From positions 7,167,328-7,231,327 of the forward strand of contig OX457031.1 in NCBI GenBank assembly GCA_949752745.1: DNA of 64,000 nt, in the 5' to 3' direction. Below, one piece after another: positions 1-16,899 of this stretch (the first letter of the stretch is position 1; every line of letters starts with the position of its first letter). The notes below the pieces were generated by a model, which was given only the letters and a program-made list of their open reading frames with translations, did not search any database and was not told the DNA's origin. The DNA comes from Protula sp. h YS-2021 (Eukaryota; Annelida; Polychaeta; Sabellida; Serpulidae). Made by a program: the position numbers and the translations under genes.

Positions 1-3000
1 CCTAGATGGCTTGCGGTCTTCCTACGACAGCATGAGTCATAGTTCCTATAACAGGAAATGTCATCAATGTCAATTTTCAAATCTCGGCGCACGACTGGGG
101 CCAACGGTGTTATTTTAGAAAAGGTGCATCACATAAATGGCCCAATTATAAATTATGGCGCATAAGTTTTATAGTCAGATAACAATTTTTTACCGAGAAA
201 AATATGTGTTTTCTTGAGATCAGGATATCGAATCCCTCATTACCACCTACAACAGTGAATCCACAGCTGCAAAACCACGCTTTATTCTACTAGTTTGGGA
301 GTTTCGCTGAGGTCGAAAATAATGCGCCAAGGTACTTCTCAGTGTGCTTAAAAAAGCCTGCCAGTTCGAGCCTCGGTGTCCTTGAACGTGTGCCGAAAGA
401 TCCAGAGCCTCGAAAATTGAGATCAATGACCATTTCTATTGCAGGAACTGTGACCCTTTCTGTTCTAGGAAGATAGAAAGGGTACGCTGGGACTAAGTTA
501 TGGTGTCTGAAATGAGTCCAGCTAATGAGTAAAAACGCAGCGCTTCTGATATTCTTTTCAGTCCTCCGGGAAGAACTTACCACAAAGGAAAAGAAAAAGC
601 ACTTCTGTAAATAAAACAATGCCACTGCAATGATGCGAACAGTTGATTTCCTCAACCATCCTTGACAGGAAGTGCTCAACTAAAATTCAAACAGACCAAT
701 TATCGCCTAAACAGACGTAATGCAAATTCACTTCAATGCAAAATGTTATCCAACATTCAATTATCACTTCTTCATTGCTTTGCAGTGTACTTACTATAAA
801 ATTAAATCGCATTCAAAGTATGTAAAGCAAGTTTATCCGTTTGTTTTGTCACACTGATCTCTTTAAAACTTTTGAACATGGCGGTTGGTTGATTGACAAG
901 TGACGTCACGACTAATCACTTTATCTTGGTTTAGGTTTCTGGTCTTGAAAAATGTGATATTTCAACAGAAGCATCTAAATTTGATTGTGAAATATTTTTA
1001 GCAACAAGAAAAAATGATTATACCCAAAGCGCCGTTGTGTTTTTGAGAGTTTGTACGAAATGACTGCCCTACTCTGAATGGCACAAAAAAACATGTTTGA
1101 AATCGATAACATCCCGAAAAGAAAGAGTTTATTGCTGGGGTGGGGGAAAGAGTCAGCTCTTCTACGATAAATCGCATACAATGTGCGATTCTTTCCAGGA
1201 AAACTATCGTACAAGAAGGGAAACATGCTGCTAGATACACACTTTACTGTTTGTGAATCATGCAGTTATTCATTTTTGCATAAAAGTTGAAATCTTTAAT
1301 CATTTTTCCATATAAATGTATTCGCTTTCCTAACCAGTCGAAGTAATGAGTAAATTCGAGCCAGCTGTTATTAAAAGTTACACGCTAGCTCCAGTTACAT
1401 TCTTTGAGGAACTGCCTATTGCTTATTGCCAAGATATACCAAGATGATCCTGTCTGCTCAGGAGGCAGAGGCAAGATGAACCGTTTCAAGCTGCAGCCTA
1501 GTCTTCCGCAGCAAGAAATGTGAAGGTTATTTCGGCAAAATCCGTTCCATCCTCGGTTATCCAATGAAAGACAGGCTTTGAATGTCGACAAGAAGCTGAG
1601 ACTGAGGAGAAGCTAAGAAATAAGAAAACAACAAAGAAGAACAATATCTTTCTAGCAATAAACTGCGTGCAGAAAGGCCCAGGTTTTAGCGCATGCCAAA
1701 GTCATGTAATCCTGCTTTTTTCCTCTGTTGAAAGCCCGTGGTTTTTGCCAGGGATTTTCCTCCGATGTTTCTAGAGATATTTCAGGTTTGGGGTAGTGGC
1801 CACCTTGGGTGCCTAGAAAGTCGAAAGATTTCAGAAGCCTTTTATACCCCCTAAATGTCAAGGAATCATACCACTTTCTATCTATTGAATCCATTTTTAC
1901 GGCTGGTCCGAAATAGGAATGATGAAGCTTATAGCTTTGAAAGGCGTGTTTAGAAATTGGTAGGTATATTGCATGGCGATCAAGTGAAAGAATGTTTTTT
2001 TGTTGAAAGCCATTTTGGAAGGACAATCTGTTACCGACAGACAAACAGCAATTCTTCTGCATCAGTGTCAGAAACGAAGGGTAAAAGGCAAAAGAGTCCT
2101 ACCAAGAGCCGTTTGAACCTATAAGGAGGTGTGTTATGAATACATATCAAACGGCACCTGCAAAACTTTACTGAGGCCATACTCAAACGGAAGTTGCCCG
2201 TGCGCATCAAACTAGAAAGTTCAGAAGTGTTTATAAGGCAATGTTACCCTTAGTTAGTTCTGAGATCGTTGACTTGTTGAGCATCAGAAAATCGATTATA
2301 GAACTTAAAAATCTTCCAGGTCAGCAAATAGGCAAGAAAAAGATCAAAGACAAAGATCAAACACTTTTCAAAAGCCCTTTCCTGTTAGGCTATCTAAGAA
2401 AAGAATTGCCCTTCATATCACTGCAAAATGGTTAGAAAATGAGCTTTGAAATCAGTTTGGATTTATTACCGTTGACTAGCGTGCCAGGTTTGCAGAAGCA
2501 TATCCAGCTACTAATAAAGAAGCTCTCACGGTCCATATAAATGCCCAGGTAAAAGAGTTCATAGTTAGTATGGTGTGCCTCGTATGATTTTGACTAACTA
2601 GGGTTACCAACTCATGCTGATTTGCATCGAGAAATGTGTAATTCGTTGTAAAGAGACCATGTTCCTGCATAAATTTAGAGATTACAGACAGTGGAGTATA
2701 TTTAACGAACGAACTCCTTTATTTAAAATCTAATTTACATTCTGGTGACTGAAAATGAAGAAATGGGAATTCAAAATTAAGTTTCAAAATGTTCGTGTAC
2801 AAAGCCCAATTGTTCGTGTACAAAGCCCAAAAGGCTTTCCCCAAATAGACTCATGTTTAGCCGTGCACTAGAAATATACTTTGATTTGATTATAGCCAGA
2901 CCTAACAGGGGATATTTCCCAAATGGAAAAAAATTGCTAGAACACCTTGGGGTTTCAATCCTGTCAAACAATTTTAATTAAACCATTCTTTTATCACAAT

Positions 3001-4302
3001 TTCTAGCATTTATTTTCTTAAATGTTATACAATAAATAAGAGTCTGAATATCTAAGAGGGAGTGGAGAGACTACAACTATGCTGTGCGTGCCATTTTCAT
3101 CGAATGTTCCTTTAATGAACGGATAGAGTTAAATTTTCATGAGTTGGAATTCTATGCTGTCTGTATTTTAAAAATTAAAACGTTAACAAGTTAGAGTTGT
3201 ATTTCTAAATAAAGGGGGTAACGCTTCTCCACTTTCAATGTACCGGGGCTTTAAACTCCCATGTTTTTATCGACTTGTTTTGCAACATTTAATGTCTGCA
3301 TTTGGTGTTTGGTATCAAAAGTAACTTTGCATTTTCTGATTTGTTAGCTGCATCGTTGTGATGGGAGCTTCCGCTGCTTATCTTTCGAAATTTCCACCCT
3401 TTGAATGTATGAAATGGTAGATAACTAAAATGAACTGAGCTAATACTTGTTTGACTGCAGCCTTATTTACTTTTTATTACTTATTATATCGGAAGCACTT
3501 ATAATTATATACACAATGCATTTGATTTCTACTCATTAAAACTGAGAAATTTAAACAAAAATCTACAGGCAGTAGAAAGATCATCAGATTGTTTAGACGG
3601 ATATTTTATGTGAATCGTGGTGAAGCAAAAAAGAACATGCACACAATTTTATCCCCTCTGTTTAACAGTTAGGCGTATATGCATGGAGTCTTGAATATTC
3701 TCTAGATATATGAGTACTATAGATGAAATTCTCAAGAGCGAAGGAAATATAGTTATAAACTTATACATTTTGCACACACTGAGAAAAAATCGTGTATTTT
3801 TACAGAAGGTCATGGTAAGTAAGAAGTAAGAAAAATAATGGGAGATAATAAACAATACGCCTATCTGTATGAAATGATATTCATATAACACAACTTGACT
3901 TGCACATGATATGTTAAAAGATTTCAAGCTCATCAATTCATTTGTATCTTGAAAAGCATGTTAACACAAAACTAATATTGTTTAACGGATTAGCTATGTA
4001 CTGAATGAATAAAAAATAACATCACTCTAAGTCATATTTGTCATCCAACAAGTCCTATATTAACGCAAGTTATTTGTTTCTATAAATAACGTGAAAATTC
4101 TTACTATTAATATTAAATCCTATATTAATATAATTGAATTACACTCAATCAACACATGGATATCAACAACTAATTCCTATATTTAGATATCTGAATTTTT
4201 CTTAAACGTAGTTCAACACCACCACCCCAGTGTTTATGTCTGCTGTGAAATACATAATTACATAATTAATGTTTGTTCCATCCTTGTTTCAGCATGTTGT
4301 TA
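1..4302. other. Intergenic DNA, no recognisable gene
   Basis: The short open frames on both strands here resemble no family I know, have no repeated domain pattern and are interrupted by AT-rich stretches. A 22-bp direct duplication (GTTCGTGTACAAAGCCCAA core) lies at about 2788-2830. I see nothing else that can be supported. Confidence 0.6.
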
Positions 4303-5817
4303 CTAGTAGTCATTATATGGTCCTTTGCTTGGATCAAGTTGGCCTGACTTGGGGTATTCATTGACCTTAACCTTACTCACATAGTCGTAGAAGTGCTTAC
4401 CGAGTATGCGCTTCGTCAAAGCAATACATTCTTTTGAGGCGCGCGGCCATGGATACGGACCCTGTATCCGATACTGCATTGGAAATATAGGCCCGTATGC
4501 GAGAGCCACACCGAGCTCGATTTGGCTTTCGTCTCCTGTGGCAATGAGCGCTCTGTAGTCTGGAGGCTTGGCCCCTATATCCTCAGCCATGAAGTCGTTC
4601 AGCAAATTCATATTATCAATAAAGTTGAAAGTGACGTAGGGTGGTATCTGAGAGCGTTTCTCAGAAACGCTTTCTTTTATATGATTACGCTCCTCTTCAT
4701 CAAATATTTCGCCATTGGAGTTGTAATCACGAGAAATGATTTGATGAGTAAACCAGCGGGATTGCAGCTCTGCGAACGGAAGCTCTGACGCTGCAGTGGG
4801 GGTCAGCAAAATAAAGCCTATCCCATCCAGCTCACAAGTCAGTGGTATAGTGTAATTGTATAATTCGAATTTTACTTGTTCATTTCTTGACCAGATGTGG
4901 TCTAGGAAGGGGAAGCGTGCCTCATAGCCAGTGGCGAAAATAACGGTGTCCACAGGCGATAGCTTTTCACCATTGCTCAGATAAATTTGGTCTTCATCAA
5001 ACCGTTCTACTGGCGCAACGAACTGGAGGACTTTGCTCTTCATATTTTCTTTTAGAGCGCGCACATTAGTGAAGCCGAGAATATCATTTGGAACAGTTAG
5101 TCGTGCATCTGGCGTGCACTTATGAGCTGGGTAGAAAAATTGAGAGAACATCATTCCAGAGTCCGGCCAGTTAACAACAGCATTTTCACGGTTTATCAAG
5201 TGATCATAGGCAAGCTTATCGCCGTAAATGGATTTTACGTGGCGTTCAAAGTACCAAACACTCTTGCTGTCAGGTCGAGAAGTTGGGCTGACGTAAAGCT
5301 TTTTAACATCGTTGGCTAGACCAAGCTCTATCATTTCCCCTGCACTGACAGCCCCACCGATTATAAGCACGTTTTTGTCCTTAAAAAGACCAGAACCATT
5401 GCGAATTTGGCAGCTGTGAATCTGCAAACCTTTGAATTTATCCATCCCCTTAATCGTGGGTTTACGAGGGTTTGCGCCTGCGCCAGTACACACCAGGACA
5501 AAATCGAATACATCGATTTCTTCGTCACTATCACTACCTGATGAAGTGATGTGCCATTTACTATCTTGTTTCTCCAGTTTGCTGACATGTCGTTGAAACC
5601 GGATGCGTGGTAGCAGGTTGAAGTGGTCAGCATAAGCCTTGAGGTAGCTGCAAAGCTCTTGATGCCCAAGGAAATCTTGCTTGCATTCCTGCAGGGGTAT
5701 GAAGTCAGAGAACATGGTCAAGTACTGGGACGTGTTGGTCTTGAGCAGTGAGTGCATCGGATAGCTAGGGACGTCTTTAGCTGGCAGATCTGTATAACTA
5801 TCTCTACTTCCGATGTT
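4303..5817 (-). CDS. Flavin-containing monooxygenase, exon 2 (C-terminal 504 residues)
   Basis: This exon encodes most of a class B flavin monooxygenase, an enzyme that uses FAD and NADPH to oxygenate soft nucleophiles (N or S) and is usually ER-associated. Visible family marks are the FMO fingerprint FKGLQIHSCQI, the second Rossmann motif (IIGGAVSAGE, where the usual second glycine of GxGxxG is alanine) and the FATGY motif near the end of the NADP part. On the minus strand the exon is entered through a good acceptor (polypyrimidine, TATTTCAG, then AACATCGG), giving a start at 5817, and runs in one frame to TAG at 4303-4305. It lacks the FAD-binding start, which sits in exon 1 at 11419-11598; the two join in phase 0. 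Combined length is 564 residues, close to the usual 530-560. No C-terminal hydrophobic anchor is evident. Substrate cannot be told from sequence. Confidence 0.9.
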   Translation of the reverse strand, partial: NIGSRDSYTDLPAKDVPSYPMHSLLKTNTSQYLTMFSDFIPLQECKQDFLGHQELCSYLKAYADHFNLLPRIRFQRHVSKLEKQDSKWHITSSGSDSDEEIDVFDFVLVCTGAGANPRKPTIKGMDKFKGLQIHSCQIRNGSGLFKDKNVLIIGGAVSAGEMIELGLANDVKKLYVSPTSRPDSKSVWYFERHVKSIYGDKLAYDHLINRENAVVNWPDSGMMFSQFFYPAHKCTPDARLTVPNDILGFTNVRALKENMKSKVLQFVAPVERFDEDQIYLSNGEKLSPVDTVIFATGYEARFPFLDHIWSRNEQVKFELYNYTIPLTCELDGIGFILLTPTAASELPFAELQSRWFTHQIISRDYNSNGEIFDEEERNHIKESVSEKRSQIPPYVTFNFIDNMNLLNDFMAEDIGAKPPDYRALIATGDESQIELGVALAYGPIFPMQYRIQGPYPWPRASKECIALTKRILGKHFYDYVSKVKVNEYPKSGQLDPSKGPYNDY

Positions 5818-7388
5818 CTGAAATACAGTCATAATAATCATTAAACGCAACAGTAAAAATATGAAAATTAATCACATACAGTGAACTATATTCATGATTT
5901 CCTATACATAACATAAATGTATGCTGCAATTCATATAATGTGACGTTATCCCGGGGCATGGAGTCAAGTTAATGATATAACTTCATAAATGGCATGACCT
6001 CGCCAATAATTTGATCTCAGACTAACAAGACGACTATTTGCACAACATATCTCATATCAAGTAGATGCAGCTAGTATCATGATCTGCGACACCGCTTACT
6101 TTACCGCATTTTAGGAACCTAAAACAATATTATGCGCATAATAGTATTCTGGAGATAAAGCGTCACAGAAACAACGTTTCAACATTGTTATGTTATATCG
6201 GTGCATTTTGTTTTGTTTTGTTTGGATGAGCTCAGGTTTCTAGATCAGCCTAATCATGACTCATAAAACATTGTTAGTTATTACTGAAAGTCCTAAATCA
6301 ACTAAATAAGACCTCGAATTTCAAGTCATGATTAAACAAAGCAAGACCTTTCTTAAGGATGCAGTTTTCTGTTTTTCCCGTTACGATCGTTGATCCAAAG
6401 TCTTTTAACAACGCTAAATACACTTTGAAAGAACACGCCTTGATCACGCCTTAGCACAAATAATAACGATATTTGATACTAAAGAACAAAAGAATGTTTC
6501 CGTCCATTTATTTGTCACCAAATTGATAAGCACAATTGTAAATTTCATGCGAAATACTTCAAATATAATTTCTAATTTCTGTCAAATAAAGCAAACTCAG
6601 GACATTTTTACTGGAGCTCAAGTGAAGCAGGGCAATTGGAACCTGGACTCATCACTGAAAAATAAAGTTGCATTCAGAATTTTCCAAGATTCTTTTCACT
6701 CTGATTGTTCGCGTAACCTTTTGACTTCGACATCATTCGACATACAGATTTCGTTTCGATTACGGTTGATGCGCATGGATTCCGTTTTTACGAAGGCGTC
6801 TAATGACTTTGATTGTTTTTCCTATGTCTCCGCTGTAGGCAATGTTGCATTGCAAAAGTGATCATGGAGGTAAATAATAACCTCTTCCGAGTTCTGTTTT
6901 GGGTGTGTCCCGTGTCATGACAACGCCTCCATGGTTCATATAAGCACCAGACCGTAACTTGTCCATGTCTTAGGTGTGACAGTCGTAGAAGTCGTGGAAG
7001 TGCTTGCTATGCATAAGAAAGCTTCTAAGAAAGACACATTGAAAGACTAAGGGTTACATCTATTAATGTGCTACAAAACAAACCCTACATAAGCGCCTTA
7101 AAAATAAAAATAAAGTTAACGGTGTAAATTTAGGTCAAAATTTCGTGAAAGTAATGCGTAGGAAAGTAAAATTTTTCCCTGTAGGACCACGAAAATCTAT
7201 GCTAAAATGCACTGTTACGCCGAAAATTTACCAAAACATTCTCAATAACACGACAATAGCTTATAAACTATCGAATATAGTTCGAGTACACACCTGTTAA
7301 GACCTTACGTTTGAAGGTTGAAACTGATTTTCTGTTTTTACAGGTAAAACGTCTTGGACTACCGTCACTTAAACCCCAAAAATTGGCT

Positions 7389-8072
7389 CAAAATTTTCTG
7401 CAAAGTAATCAAATTAGGAATTATGAGCACTTCATTTCGTCGACGGGGATCTCAGTTGCAAAATAATTCTATGATATAAATTGAGTGTGAAGAAATGTGG
7501 TTAGCAGTTCACATTCGACGAATTCACACTGCTAAGAAAACTCTACGAGTCCGATTCATTGCTTGTTGCACATGTTATAACATATTCAGTCGTAATGGCA
7601 ATCTATCGAAGCATGCTTGCAGTTTGTGACACAAGGTTTTTATGTTTCATGTAGGTTTTTTGTAAAAAATAAAAAAAACCAGTAATCTACATTCTAAAAA
7701 TTTAAAGCAGAAATTTTATACAAGTAATCAAATTTGAAAAAATAAATTAGGAATTATGAGCACTTCATTTCGTCGACGGGGGTCTGAGTTACAAAATAAT
7801 TCTGTGATATAAATTGAGTTTGAAGACTGTAACAATTTCTTTTAAATGTGGTTAGCGGTTCACATTCTACGAATTCACACTGCTAGGAATACTCTACGAG
7901 TCCGATTCATTGCTTGTTGCACATGTTATAACATATAAAGTCGTATAAACTCGTAATGGCAATCTATTGAAGCATGCTTGCAGTTTGTGACACAAGGTTT
8001 TTATGTTTCATGCAGGTTTTTTTGTAAAAAATAAAAAACCTGTAATCTACATTTTAAAAATTTAAAGCAGCT
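7389..8072. repeat. Tandem duplication, two copies of about 0.33 kb
   Basis: About 7389-7705 and 7706-8072 are near-identical in order and orientation. Shared landmarks are ATTATGAGCACTTCATTTCG, TACGAGTCCGATTCATTGCT, GAAGCATGCTTGCAGTTTGT and a TTTTATGTTTCATG tail. The copies differ by small indels and scattered substitutions, so the duplication is not fresh. No coding content is seen. Confidence 0.85.
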
Positions 8073-8639
8073 TTTGGAGTTAAACTATGACGAGATATCT
8101 TTAAGATCTTTTACTTAAAACAATACATTCCACAATCATACAAAGACAAGTGCTTTTTAAATCCAATAGATGTTCTGTGGAAAATTTGCTCTAGACTTCA
8201 TGCCCTACTGGAACTGAAATATTGCTTCTTAGCCTTATTCGATCGATTTTGTTTAAAAATATTTACACCTGGGTGTCGAATAAATCAAAGACATCTATAT
8301 TTCATTCTTTGAAATAAAGTATTACTCTCACTTTGTAACCAATATAGCAATGTATAGATCTGGAGAATTAATACTGCTTACTGACGACAGAGTACCCCTG
8401 GATGAAAAACCATTTCGTTAATTTGGAGAGCAAGGATTAAGCATCAATGGAATTAGTGATAACTTTGCAAATAATGGAACTGGACTAAAACGCGATGAAT
8501 TTAACTTCTACGCCTATTTCTTTCAAAGCCTCGACATAGACAGCTAAACCTGGGACAGAACGTTCTACACAAATTATCTGTTTCATGTCACGTCAATTGC
8601 AATGTCTGAGTGCCTAGTTTGTTTGACTTGTCACATACC

Positions 8640-9700
8640 TGGTACCGTAATTTATATAAGATAGTTTCCCAGTTAGCATAATCTTTGGTCTCACGTGTAA
8701 GACCAAATGCGTGGCGACATAGAAAATATGTGTAATATACGTCGACATTCCCACGGTGTGATTTCCGTGTAAACTCTATAATATAAGTAGGCTTTCCCAC
8801 GTATAAAATGCACGGGTAGATATACACGTAAACTGCATGGTTTTCCCCACTTAATGCCTGCCGTGGACATTCTCATGTGAAACGTACATGTTTTCTAGGT
8901 CTGCTTTTCCACATATAAAATGCACAGGCATACGTCTCGTAAAATGCATTGGTTTTCCTGCTTTATACACACCGTGGGTATTCCTCTGTACTTACTTATC
9001 ATATACGTAGAATTTCCCACTAGTAAAATGCATGGATAAATAAACGCATATTATATGTATATTATACTTTTGAATTCCCACGTAAAATTTCATTAAAAGT
9101 CATTTGTATATTACACGTATATTTTAAGTGGGATTTCCCATATTGGCATACCTATGTAAAATACACATATAATGCATGGAAATTTCCACATAGTAAATGC
9201 ATGGGAAAATATACGCATATTATACATAGTCTTGCAATGTGGGCTTATTATCGCAGACCGGAAGCAGCCGCCATTGAGCGATAATATATTTATGGTTTAC
9301 TGAATGCTACATATGGTGGAAGGCTGCCTTTTTTCTAGATATAATAGAAAGAGAGACATGGAAATACCAGTTTCACTAAAATTTTATATTGAAAATTCTT
9401 TTAAGGAGTGCTTTATAACTGCACTATAGTTAAGGTTCATGTCTGTGTATTTTATTTTGTATGCACAGGGTTGGTCGTTCCTTTAAAATCCCATGCTTAA
9501 TATGGGAATTCCCACGTATAAGATGCATGGAAATATATGCGTATAAAATGCCTGGGTTCGCATGCGCATAATACACACCTGAAAGTGTCTCCAACTCTAC
9601 ATGGGAATTTCCTACAAAAAACACATATTATTTATGCGTGGGTACGTGGGAATACCCACATATATCATGCATAGTCCCCATGCGGGACTGCTATCTTGGT
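8640..9700. repeat. Degenerate satellite with TTCCCACGTATAAAATGCATGGG-type units
   Basis: At least seven diverged units share a core of TTCCCACGTATAAAATGCA followed by a TATACGCAT-like segment, at about 8788, 8908, 9011, 9073, 9181, 9506 and 9652. A non-matching spacer of about 190 bp (9245-9430) splits the array. Open frames through it have no family resemblance and I treat them as chance. Confidence 0.7.
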
Positions 9701-10029
9701 TACTCATTTAATTTTGGACACATTCTGCCACTCGACTGGTGAGACGGTATGGGACATCTGCGTACAACCGTTTGAAAATGTTATTGCTTAACCTAATTTA
9801 TCTTTAATATTTCAGCTCATAAAATTGACAGTTGTTATTGTGTAAAATTTTGAGATTACAGTGATATCTATGCTTGGTACAATAACGCTGTGTCCTAAAT
9901 GGGCTCCCGTGTATGCAGGCTGTTGTAGACAAGTGAACAACTGACTCATTTATAAGAAAGCAAGGAGGAGGCCGGTGATGACACAGAGGAGATAAAATAT
10001 GATAACCCAAGGTCGAAACGACATTTGAA

Positions 10030-10995
10030 ATAGATAAACCGCGACCGAAAGCTTAGGCAGTTTATGCCACACGTATAGTTAACTCAAATGGCCTAGGCAG
10101 TGTGAGGTGCACGTATCTTTGCGGCCGATTGCTTTGGCAGTGTGGGGATACACATACACAGTCACCTCGAATTGCTTAGACAATGTGAGCTACCTGTTGT
10201 CTTAGTCTGTAGTAAGGCTATGGTAGTGGGAAATGCATGCACAGCTGCTGCAGTTGACTTAAGCAATGTGTGCTGGTATGGGTGAGTGTTTTTATTCATT
10301 TTTATTTCTTTTTTTTCTCAAGTTGCCATTTTGTCCGCTTTGCCACTTTGCCATCATGTCCGCTTGCCATTATGTCCGTTGCCATTATGTTCGTTGCCAT
10401 TTTTCCTACAACCAGCTTAGACAAGTATGAACTACACATACAGCCCATCATATATGGCTTATAAAATGTTAGGTACATGTAAGACTTCGATGGATGTCTT
10501 AGGCATTGCGAGTAGGGCTTAGGCAATGTATAACCATAACCATAAGTGCCTCTTATGGTTTAGGAAGTGTTAGCTACACGTGCAGTGACCTCGTATGACT
10601 TAGGCGGTGTGCGCATCACATCCAAGCTCGAAATGCTTAAGCAGAGTGTGCTAAACGTACGGTCATCTTGTATAGCTTGTCTAGTGCAAGCAAGCTAAAT
10701 GTACAGCCATGACTAATTCTTTTGTGACTTTGAGTTACACGTGCAGCTTTCAGCTGTGACTTAGACAGTGCGAGATACACGTACAGCCCTCGTGTGGCTT
10801 AGGAAATGTGAGCTGCGCCTATGGCTGCGAAGGACAATGACAGAGGCAGTATGAGTTACGCGCACGCACAGCCACCCAGTATTGCTACATGTACAACACG
10901 TAAGTTTTAGGCCGTGTAAAGTACACATACAGTAATTCTGCTCGGTTTACGCAGTGCAAGCTACACCTTAGTCTATGACGGATGGTTTATGCAGT
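10030..10995. repeat. Degenerate satellite with GGCTTAGGCAGTGTGAGCTACACGTACAG-type units
   Basis: Units of roughly 40-60 bp built on CTTAGGCAGTGTGAG and CTACACGTACAG recur from about 10045 to 10990, more than a dozen times, with heavy divergence. A short stretch of different character (about 10310-10405, repeats of GCCATTATGTCCGTT) interrupts it. No coding function is seen. Confidence 0.7.
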
Positions 10996-11418
10996 ATAAG
11001 AAAAGTGTAGATTCTATTTCAAGAAGACTGATTGGTCAAGAAAACTGAAAGGTCAACACATATAACATGTGAAGCCTTAGTTGACCAGTGCAACGTCTCA
11101 CAAAAGCCGATAAGGTTTAGTATGGTATTTCCACGTAATAAAACTGCAAAATAGTTCTATGCGTTACTGAATAGATGAGGTATATTATAGCAAAATAGAT
11201 TATTTTTGTTGCAGAAATTTTGCCATACTATAAACATACTGCTTGGAAATGCTTTTATGCAATAATATTTTACAAGCAACTGTCGAATTATGAACACAAA
11301 TTCAAAAATCGGACGAATTTATTTTTACGCAGATGATTAGCATATTCTGTTCTGAATAAAAGCTTAAATTTCTTTTTACCTTAAATTCAAATTTTAATCC
11401 TTAGACACCGCTTTTTAC

Positions 11419-11598
11419 CTTAAAATTCCAAATTCCGCCTATATCGGACAGGCGCTCATATCCAATGACGTCATGGCCGTACTCCAGACCAGTCTTAAGG
11501 CTCACTAAACCAGCTGCGCCGCATCCGATCACCGCCACCCTCTTCCTGGGGCCATTCTGATCACCTCCTTTAATTACAAATTTCTGCCCAGAAAACAT
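11419..11598 (-). CDS. Flavin-containing monooxygenase, exon 1 (FAD-binding N-terminus)
   Basis: This exon gives the first 60 residues of the FMO. The FAD-binding Rossmann motif is complete: VAVIGCGAAGLVSLK (GxGxxG) followed by YERLSDIGGIW, the usual FMO sequence at the end of the second strand. The first in-frame ATG on the minus strand is at 11598; the frame stays open further upstream but without another ATG. The exon ends ...TTTTAAG with the intron starting GTAAAA at 11418, in phase 0, matching exon 2. It precedes the core glycine motif by about 23 residues, slightly longer than in typical FMOs. An additional upstream exon or a different transcript start cannot be excluded. Confidence 0.85.
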
Positions 11599-11838
11599 CG
11601 TGCACTTCAAAATTTTGCTATAATGGGTTTGTATCTCAGGTTGTTGCACTGTAAAACTATTCAATGTTGCACGCCCCTTTTGTGTTCCGAGTGTTTTTGC
11701 AAGACCTTGAATGTTTATCAGACATTAGAGTGATGTGCTGTGACATCAAAACAACTATTCGTTCTCTTGGCGAGGTCATGCACTGTTTTTGACAAATATT
11801 ATCCTATTTTATGCCGTTATAAATTTTATTATGTTGCT

Positions 11839-13039
<1,201 letters not shown>

Positions 13040-13740
13040 AACCACATGTAACAACCCGACAGGTATGTTCTGGTTTTTGTAGATATGCTGACTAAGTACG
13101 TTATCACCACAGCTTTTCTAAATATGAAGGCCGAAGTGGTAGCCAAAGTGTCCTATGAAAAAATTGCTAGTCGGTACGGTGCTCCACAAAAGGTATTATA
13201 CGACCGTGGTACACAGTTCATGTCCTCAGTCATGAAGTTAATCAAGATTTATTTGGTGTTCAAGTTTTCTTACCTTTTCCTGGAATCCGCGTTGTTATGA
13301 GTTGACAGATCAGATCATCATTTCTTCTCATGGCATGAACGTTTGTCCTCGACTGTGTTTGCATACAATACCAATCCATGCTTCCGTTCCAAGTATTACA
13401 CTCCGTACTACTTTTTGTGTGGTCATCATAGCAAAAGTACTGATTTAAGGCTAGTGATTATGTTACGACATTGGTTAACAACGCAGACGAAGCTGCTGAT
13501 ATAGCTCGCGAAAATAGTATTCAAAGGTTCTTGCTACAGTAAGCTACGGTAAAATACTAAAGGCATCTATAAATGTCAAAGGTCTCAAGAAGTGCATAGA
13601 TCACCATGAACCCCCTCAGCTAGTCCCTGCGAATGACATCTTCCCGACATTAGATGAAATGAGTGATGGCTTCCAAGAAAATTTTGCCTCATTTTATGGC
13701 CATTCATCCCGATGAATCATCAGTCGGTAGGTCTTTCACC
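13040..13740 (+). pseudogene. Ty3/Gypsy integrase relic
   Basis: One frame reads through the middle of a retroviral-type integrase core, including SRYGAPQKVLYDRGTQF. This corresponds to the conserved GxPxxLxSDRGxxF block around the second catalytic Asp, with Asp preserved. About 100 bp on, another frame gives W-x-E-R-L...FAYNT and KYYTPYYFLCG, the block after the catalytic Glu in Gypsy integrases. Stop codons and frame changes separate the parts, and the catalytic Glu segment is lost. No LTR, RT or gag is visible nearby, so this is an isolated fragment. It is not closely similar to the young Gypsy element at 51.8-63.6 kb. Confidence 0.7.
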
Positions 13741-16890
<3,150 letters not shown>

Positions 16891-16899
16891 ATATATATA

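Larger units (their letters stand above)
5818..11418 (-). other. FMO intron (about 5.6 kb)
   Basis: On the minus strand this interval begins with GTAAAA after exon 1 and ends with TTTCAG before exon 2. No coding domain is recognisable in it on either strand. It holds a 0.3-kb tandem duplication and two degenerate repeat arrays, listed separately. The open frame at 6523-6861 on the plus strand matches nothing I know. Confidence 0.75.

Noticed and set aside
1652..2062. 136-codon minus-strand frame
   Set aside because: No family resemblance and no splice or start context; kept out as chance in moderately AT-rich DNA.
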